The notes beneath the pieces are model-generated. The model made no database searches. It saw nothing but the letters and a program-made list of their open reading frames with translations, and was not told the origin of the DNA. DNA of 64,000 bases from Arenicola marina (Eukaryota; Annelida; Polychaeta; Arenicolidae): positions 15,879,574 through 15,943,573 of the forward strand of contig OZ025248.1 in NCBI GenBank assembly GCA_964019135.1. Direction: 5' to 3'. The translations under genes and the position numbers were made by a program. The first letter of the stretch is position 1. Each line of letters begins with the position of its first letter. Positions 57,816 to 64,000 of the stretch are shown here, one piece after another.

Positions 57816-58141
57816 ATAAGGACCCGCAACTCATTCCTAATCTGGCTTGATGTTTATTTCTGTTGTTCCTGAGGAGGCGGCGATGAAACCGATTATGTGA
57901 GCGAGTCATTATTGTCCCTCTCTTGATCTCTGGCTGGTCCAGTTCCTGAAATGTACAACAATTGCGAGTCAGTTTTTCTTGTTGCAATTCATTTCTTGAT
58001 ACAATTAGTAATCCTCCTTGCCATGTGATAGCCCAGGGTTTGCAATGCACACTCTTGCTTGCGTCCCTTGGTCAGGGTATGTATGGGTATGTAGGCGGTT
58101 TTCTTTACAACCAAGGGGCAATAACGCAACGTCTCAAGGCT
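57816..58141. other. Noncoding spacer
   Basis: No recognised gene. Short open frames on both strands (57775-58050 -, 57962-58150 +). Confidence 0.5.
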
Positions 58142-58505
58142 TGGATTTAGTTAAGTATTGTGATCTGGAATTTAGTAAAGTATTGTGATCTGGAATTTAG
58201 TAAAGTATTGTGATCTGGAATTTAGTAAAGTATTATGCTCTGGGATTCAGTAATTTAGTAAAGTATTATGATCTGGGATTTAGTAAAGTATTATGATCTG
58301 GAATTTAGTAAAATATTATGATCTGAGATTTAGTAAAGGATTATGATCTGGAATTTAGTAAAGTATTATGATCTGAGATTTAGTAAAGGATTATGATCTG
58401 GGATTTAGTAAAGTATTATGATATTGGATTTAGTAAAGTATTATGATCTGGGATTTAGTAAAGTATTATGATCTGGGATTTAGTACAGTATTATGATCTG
58501 GGATC
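58142..58505. repeat. 25-bp AT-rich tandem repeat, ~14 copies
   Basis: Unit GGAATTTAGTAAAGTATTAT followed by GATCT, with GGGATTT and GTGATCT variants and one expanded unit near 58240. Confidence 0.95.
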
Positions 58506-59270
58506 TGGGACTTCGAGGAACATTAGAAGTATGCATTAACTAGTACATAATACATGACGTTCACATTGACTACCATGCGTAATTAGGATGTCAGAGCCCT
58601 GGAAAGAGTGGCGCATTACCCTGCTCGACCGCTAATGGTGAGTCAGCGGGACAAAAGACACGAGGTAGTTTGGACCTGGTGTAAAAGGGGATAAAAGTAG
58701 TATCACAGTGGGGACAGTTGTAGAAGTTTAAATGGTAGCCATTCACTCAATATAGACGCTAGAAATTTGGGACTGCTTGCAAACCAGGGGGACAAGTCGA
58801 AATTTGCTGTACAAAGTAGGTAAATGTACTTCTGTCAGTAAGGGACCTCAGTAAGCCTCCAGCCTGTGAATGGTTTCGGCTCTTGTTTTATTTCTGTAAT
58901 GCTTCTTTCGTGTTTGTGCAGGTAGCATACGTTTTCCGCTGACACGTGATATGTATACTATTATCAACAGCAAATCTTAATGGTGATTGATTGTGAAATA
59001 AATCCGCAACGATTCACGTTAAAATATAGTTTTACATATATGTCGTATTAGTTTACTTTCAATAACCCCAAAACTGGCATATTCGTGATGGCTGATCCGA
59101 TAGGATACCAACCAATGGATAGTCGAAAATATGTTGTTCTCGGGAAGCGGCAGTCGATGGGGCAACTTGATATAGCTGCTGTCTTAGAAACTCACTGTCA
59201 CTGAACGGTTTATGGACAGGACGGCCGTACTACCAGAACAGCCGTATGGGTTAGGGTGTGTGGGGTGGCG
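58506..59270. other. Noncoding stretch before the THAP exon
   Basis: No gene recognised. Confidence 0.45.
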
Positions 59271-59349
59271 GTCTATATGGGTGGTGGGGATGGGTGGAGG
59301 GAGGAGAGGTGCGTGAAGCTAGCAGCCGGGTCGATTGGCGGGCCATGTG

Positions 59350-59579
59350 CATACTGTGCAGCAGGGGGTAGAGGCAGATAGCGATGGCAAAATATGGTTG
59401 GAACAGCTTCAGGCTTCGGCCTCAGCTTCATAGGTTCGCTTGGTCCTCTGCCTACGTACTTAGCATACAGATCTTTCTCAAAGCATTTTTTCTCAAAGTG
59501 GTGGGAACATATTCTTGAATGTTTGGTGGGTTTAAAACTCACACGAGCCGTCTTGTGTAGCCATTGCCGCAAAAGCTGC
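59350..59579 (-). CDS. THAP-domain exon (partial gene)
   Basis: On the - strand the sequence reads LRQWLHKTARVSFKPTKHSR, then ICSHHFEKKCFEKDLYAKYV, then KLRPKPEAVPTIFCHRYL. This is the second half of a THAP zinc-finger: the W, the FKPTKHSRICSHHF (Cys and His of the C2CH site) and the closing AVPTIF motif are all present. The first C2 part is not in frame upstream. Instead a stop is met just before a pyrimidine-containing CTATCGCTGTCCACTAGCAG, a plausible 3' splice site near 59580, so the upstream Cys pair is probably on another exon outside what I can join. THAP domains bind DNA and occur in host regulators and in P-element-type transposases. Which applies cannot be decided. The downstream boundary is uncertain. 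Confidence 0.7.
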
Positions 59580-59582
59580 TAG

Positions 59583-60610
59583 TGGACAGCGATAGAAAGA
59601 TATCCTATGTGTGCGGTCTTTTTTGCACTTGAATTACAACCAACTTGAATTACTTGTTACAACCAACAGGTAAACAGTACATCATTTTGTTCAAATGCAT
59701 CAATGGTTCAAATTTCTAAGTTGCTTGTCATTATTCATGAGAGGTGATAAACTGACAGCTTACTCCAAAGACGCACCGCTTCTCGTATGTAAACACATTT
59801 TTGGTTCAGTTCAGGGTCGTCGTCGGTGACGTCAACGTCTTGCGTGTGATTGGCTAACTCTGGTCACGTGTTCAGAACATATCGCCACCCGCCTGATGGA
59901 CGAAAATCAGTGTTTTATACTGTTGATGTGCGATTTTCGCGATGATGGTTTCTTTTTTTTAAACAATATGATTAACGGCAAATAAATTTTATACCAACAG
60001 AGTTTAACTTTTGTATCACATTGCAGCCGACCGGTACTTTCTTGTAAGTCAAAAGAGTCTTCGACTGACCAGCTGTGGATATCCATACTCTATAACTCAT
60101 CATGTTACCGCTCAATGCTTGATATTAAGTAATATAGTCCTGTCCTTTATCACATTGCTTTCTCTATGATGGCAAGAAATTTGCCCAGGAACACGTGGGC
60201 AACAGAGAAGAAGCTAAAAACCTTGATGTCCATTTATACCTGGTCATCTTGTCGTCTGGCGGTGTCCGGCCGATACGACCAGACAAATGGGATGAAACCC
60301 TGGGGACAGGACATGAAAACTGCAGGCTTAGCGGAGGCAAACAGCCATAACTTGTGCATCCGGCCCGACATTTATGAGCACCGCGTCCACATAAATTTAT
60401 GGCAAGTGTTCTGATTCCGTCCGCGGCGATGTCTGCCGGCAGCCTGGCCTGGCACACATTGCCGCGGCGATGGGTGGCGCGAAATCACAGGCCAAATTTA
60501 CAAGCAGCTGTGGAGTTTTATAGCTTGAGTGACCAGATGCAGGTAAACCATGCTCGAGTCATGGTATTGGCGAGACGTACAGAAGCTGTCTCAATAACAA
60601 AGCTATCGAA
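59583..60610. other. Noncoding stretch after the THAP exon
   Basis: No supported gene. It would be the place to look on the - strand for the upstream THAP exon. Short opposing frames at 60164-60457 have no recognisable domain. Confidence 0.4.
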
Positions 60611-60613
60611 ATC

Positions 60614-60740
60614 CAGGGGCAGATCCAGGGGGTGGGGGTGGGTGGGGGGGGGGGGGGCAGAGCGTCAGTACCGACTCCCCCCCCCCCACCCGCCTTTTTT
60701 TGAAGCAAAACGCTTTCTGAAATTCCTGGGTTCGCCCCTG
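60614..60740. mobile_element. hAT-like MITE
   Basis: The left end CAGGGGCAGATCCAGG and right end CCTGGGTTCGCCCCTG are imperfect inverted repeats of the CAGGGGCGGATCCAGG type typical of hAT/Charlie-like non-autonomous elements (family knowledge). The interior is G- and C-run rich. An 8-bp target duplication is not evident. Confidence 0.65.
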
Positions 60741-62015
60741 TGATCAATGACTTCATTAGCAAAGTTACCGCTCATATGTAGCATTGTAGTTTATTTACCG
60801 AAATATATAATAAATCAATATATTCAATATCTATATGTATGGTTAAGTTGAAGAAGTATAAAGAGGTGATCTGTTATTGAGACGCACTGCTATTTGTGTT
60901 GATCAAAAATACCCGTTAGAGGGCAATGCCATCCAGCATCGTTATTTATAAAGATATTGCGTTTTATATAATCCCCCAAATTATTATTCTTATATCATAT
61001 GTGCTGTCGAATTGTAATGGTGTCTATCGGTAATTGTTTACCCAATTTGTCTTGATAGAAATCTTGTTCTCCGCTATTTTTTCATAATGGTGTTCTACTC
61101 GGCCAGGGATTATAATCTGTTCCTTTTTGCTGTATGCTGTATTGTATTGTTGTTTTCCTGGTCAGAAATAAACGATGATTTTCTCTCTCTCTTATATTTA
61201 AATAAAGTTGCCTCGCTATAGCACCAACATGACGTCAATTAGGCCGTTACTAGGTGTAAACATCTATTCACCATGTATTAGTGCCATGAAGTCAACACCA
61301 CCATGGGATCTACTCTTACAGTGAACCACATCACCTGTATCTCCCGGCAGGCAGTTTACCGAGGGACTACATGTAATGCCCAAGGCGACGTGTTATGAGA
61401 AATTGGAGGTAATGAAATCGGAAATCAAACCAGCCGGCCACCGACAGTTGCATTGTCAGCCAGTATGCAGCGCGCCACTGCAAGACACATCCTGACCCAG
61501 GTCCATTGGGTTTAGAAAGGTCGTCAGGCTACGACCTTCAAACGTGTTCGGCGATATTCTAATGACATGGCGGGCCGGAAGGGGAGGAGAGGAGGAGGTG
61601 GGAGGCGGGGGTTGGGGGGGGGGGGTGCCCGGGGAGGCCGGTGAAGCCGCACGGGACAGCAAAAGGCTACTTCAAGGAATCGAGGGAGGGAGGGGGTGGT
61701 GGGATGGTGGAGTGTCTCAAAGTGAACAGACGCAGACTGGGCACAGGAAGTAGCGGGCAGGCCAGCCCCGGGAGCTAACGACACGCGAAACTTGCATTCC
61801 GTGCTTCGCATAAACGTCAATGTATCTGTAGGTGGGCCGTGTTTGGAGGCTTCGCCACAGGGCGAACGGACAAGTTTATCGCATTGGCAAACCTGCTGAC
61901 TTGCAAGATAATCACCGTGGGAATTATGTTATTATGTCAGCAACGTTTGCAAATGTACAATAACTCCGTTGAAAGACACGGTTATTATTTACAGATCATA
62001 ATATTCAGTGTTACA
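60741..62015. other. Noncoding stretch, 60.7-62.0 kb
   Basis: No gene recognised. AT-rich, then a G-rich tract at 61580-61630 that produces Pro/Gly-rich opposing frames. Confidence 0.45.
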
Positions 62016-62017
62016 TC

Positions 62018-62215
62018 CAGTGGGCGGGGGAGTAGTGGGAGTTTAGTGGGTTTAAAGTGGACATGTTTCAATTACCCCCTTTCGGGGGGAGAATTTTCCC
62101 ACGCCAAATCTAGGCCATCTGAGGTGTGGACCCCCGTGGCCCCGGTACCAATTTCTTAGATAGCAGTCGCCCCCAAAACCCCAGCCCTTTCAGACAATTC
62201 CTAGACCCGCCCCTG
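62018..62215. mobile_element. Second hAT-like MITE
   Basis: The right end AATTCCTAGACCCGCCCCTG (62196-62215) matches the AATTCCTGGGTTCGCCCCTG end of the 60.6 kb element. The left end CAGTGGGCGGGGGAGT is a degenerate CAGGGGCGGG. Interior ~170 bp, no ORF. Confidence 0.55.
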
Positions 62216-62720
62216 ATTCGCATGTTTGACGTAATGTTTTAGAAAACAATTCGTTTTAGATGTTAAAGTTTAGATGATTTGAGTGAGTCACGTAAGACAC
62301 CTTTATCAGAAAGTTCCTGGATACTGATGGTGGACGTTTATAATGCGCATCAATCTCACAGAAAACCCGAACGTATAAGGTGTTGACAAGAAGGGGATAA
62401 CAAATATCATGTCGCTCCCAGAAGCCCATGTTATTTTTTGTTCTTTTCTATGAAATTTTATTTTTACAAATAGTGCGTTTATTCGTAAATACATTCACTT
62501 AAAATACACAGGACGACGCCCAATTTAGTGATAATGATTTAAAGAAAGATATAATCAAATAAGAAATAACTGAATATATATGGCGTAGAATATCACTAAT
62601 AACGTTCCACTCTAAAAATGTGTAGACAGTGGCATTGGCTAATAGTTCGTTATTGAAAAATATTAAGGTAGTGAATCCGTCCATCTGCGAAAGACGATGG
62701 ATTTTGCAGCTTTGTTTGAT
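62216..62720. other. AT-rich noncoding stretch
   Basis: No recognised gene between the MITE and the retrotransposon tail. Confidence 0.45.
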
Positions 62721-62721
62721 T

Positions 62722-63400
62722 TCAAGTGATACGATTTGTTTTGCGGCATTTGCGCTTATAACTGAATAAGCCTATCTGTGACCGACAGAGCTTGCCGCAG
62801 TCGTCGCATCGATGACCTGTCGATAGGTCTTGGTTTGTACTCACTATGTGCATAGATTGGCATTTCGAGTCCAGTTTCTCAAACCAGAGCGCGTCGTGTT
62901 GGGCCATTCCCTCACGCACGACACGTGACCATTATCCCTTTTCGAATGCTAGATCCTCCCAAGAATTTGAATCGATGCCGAAAGCCTTCATGTCACGCTT
63001 GCAATCATCCTTAAACCTGAGCTTTGGCCATGGCCTTTTGCCATCGGCAAGCTCACCGTAGAGCACATCCTTTGGAATGCGTTCATCTTGCATTCGATGA
63101 ACGTTTTCAAGCCAAGGAAGACGTCGTTGTTTCACAAGAGCTAGAATGCTTGGTTGGTTGGCGCTGGCTAACACGTCGGCATTTGTTGCCTTGTCTTGCC
63201 AAGAAATGCCTAAATTGTTTCGCAGGCAACGAAGATGGAAGTTATTTAACTTTTTCTTATCCACAATATGTAGTCCACCTTTCACTGCCATACAGCAGGC
63301 TACTTAGAATACCCCCACTGTAGATTAGCATTTTGGTGCGAATGGTTAGCTTTGAATTTTTCCAAGCACGCTTGATTAAAGGGAACCGCCAGCCCGGCCT
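62722..63400 (-). pseudogene. 3' end of a non-LTR endonuclease/reverse-transcriptase retrotransposon
   Basis: Read on the - strand. About 63390-63270: KRAWKNSKLTIRTKM, then LLYGSERWT, the end of the RT region. After a frameshift near 63285, LNNFHLRCLRNNLGISWQDK, QRRLPWLENVHRMQDERIPK and DVLYGELADGKRPWP, the typical C-terminal region of RTE/CR1-like elements. A stop at 62932-62934 interrupts the frame, which then continues WSRVVREGMAQHD and ends with the Cys motif CDDCGKLCRSQIGLFSYKRK (the usual His of CxxC-H-C appears as Tyr), with the terminus at 62722. It is 5'-truncated, as usual for LINE insertions, and inactive. Confidence 0.88.
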
Positions 63401-63409
63401 CTAATGCTG

Positions 63410-64000
63410 CTTAAACCGATTCATATAATACTCAATTGTCTATCCTCCAAATTACAGAATTTTTCGTTCTATCTGTAGCTCACCATAGCAGTGAACGGCA
63501 GGCACGATTTGGCCGCCTACCCAGGCGGCAGCCCTTTTTGGAGGCGTGTCCGCGATTGACCAATCAACTGTGTGAGCAAAACAAGAGCGAATGATAATCG
63601 CTTGTATAAATAGCTGCGATTCTAACTCCAATCATGGCATTGTTGCGGATTCAATCGTCGCAAGACGTATATCAATTAGTTTGAACGGTACTTTTCCATG
63701 GAAGGATAAGATCTTGCGCTACTGCACGGCTTGGATGTGCCGCTGTTCATCTAGAAATCGCGGCCCTGATCTCTCTCTCCGCGAGCTGTAACGTATGGCG
63801 GCGCCATATGAATAGTCACAAAATGCGTCACTTGCTCCGGCAAAATGGCGCACTGCTCAACATTGATGGGGGCGGGTTGCCTTAATTTTTTTCTCCTTAC
63901 CAGTCGGCCGAAACGAAGGGTCAACACCTGCCAATTTAATTTTAAGACATAAAAACTTTCGGTGCAGATCGCGATTAAATTAGGTTGGCCACCCGCTTTA
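63410..64000. other. Noncoding end of window
   Basis: No recognised gene. A 66-codon frame at 63591-63791 has no known domain. Confidence 0.45.

Overview
This 64 kb window is eukaryotic, animal-type nuclear DNA. There are no operons or tightly packed reading frames. About a third of the window is minisatellite arrays, and most of the rest is unrecognised noncoding DNA with scattered remains of transposable elements. The mix (a single-exon class A peptide-type GPCR, a THAP-domain exon, a cysteine-rich 'CXC-tailed' transposon-associated protein, DIRS-like and RTE-like retroelement relics, tRNA-derived SINEs, and dispersed repeats rich in GACCTTGACC and ACAGACAGAC) suggests a marine lophotrochozoan, possibly a mollusc. 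This is an inference with modest confidence, because no ribosomal or mitochondrial marker is present.

Layout. 1-925: end of a 41-bp minisatellite that runs off the left edge. 2821-6397: a broken cysteine-rich multidomain gene on the + strand, with a frameshift near 4.87 kb and a foldback-element insertion at about 5.30-5.65 kb. 7.8-8.26 kb: short tandem repeats. 8536-9891 (-): the only convincing intact gene, a seven-transmembrane receptor. 12.3-14.3 kb: a 30-bp repeat, a CT-rich tract and a 51-bp minisatellite. 14.8-15.4 kb: a dispersed repeat with a foldback end, whose sister copy lies at 57.3-57.8 kb. 17.5-22.2 kb: two abutting and apparently related arrays (38-bp, then 22-bp units). 22.2-29.5 kb: mostly featureless, with one foldback MITE. 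29.5-30.1 kb: a 38-bp dyad-containing array. 32.5 kb: a GC-rich hairpin. 35.1 and 38.5 kb: SINE-like pieces. 36.0-41.0 kb: a near-perfect 81-bp-arm hairpin next to a 4.7 kb interval bounded by perfect 36-bp inverted repeats. That interval carries decayed RT, RNase H and tyrosine-recombinase sequence of a DIRS-like retroelement on the - strand. 41.1 kb: a non-LTR RT scrap. 42.6-42.9 kb: MITEs. 45.6-52.1 kb: a 6.4 kb 27-bp array. 52.8-56.2 kb: a 47-bp array. 56.7-57.1 and 58.1-58.5 kb: smaller arrays. 59.3-59.6 kb (-): a THAP-domain exon. 60.6 and 62.1 kb: hAT-like MITEs. 62.7-63.4 kb (-): the 3' end of a non-LTR endonuclease/reverse-transcriptase element.

Very long open frames inside the 27-bp and 47-bp arrays (up to more than 1000 codons, several overlapping frames on one or both strands) follow from repeat units that happen to lack stop codons, so they are not annotated as genes. 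The genes do not form a pathway. The receptor and the THAP exon are unrelated host-type sequences in a repeat-dominated region. The most informative biology is in how the repeats evolved: one array apparently derived from another, higher-order duplications, and terminal-inverted elements sharing subterminal sequence with a DIRS-containing interval.
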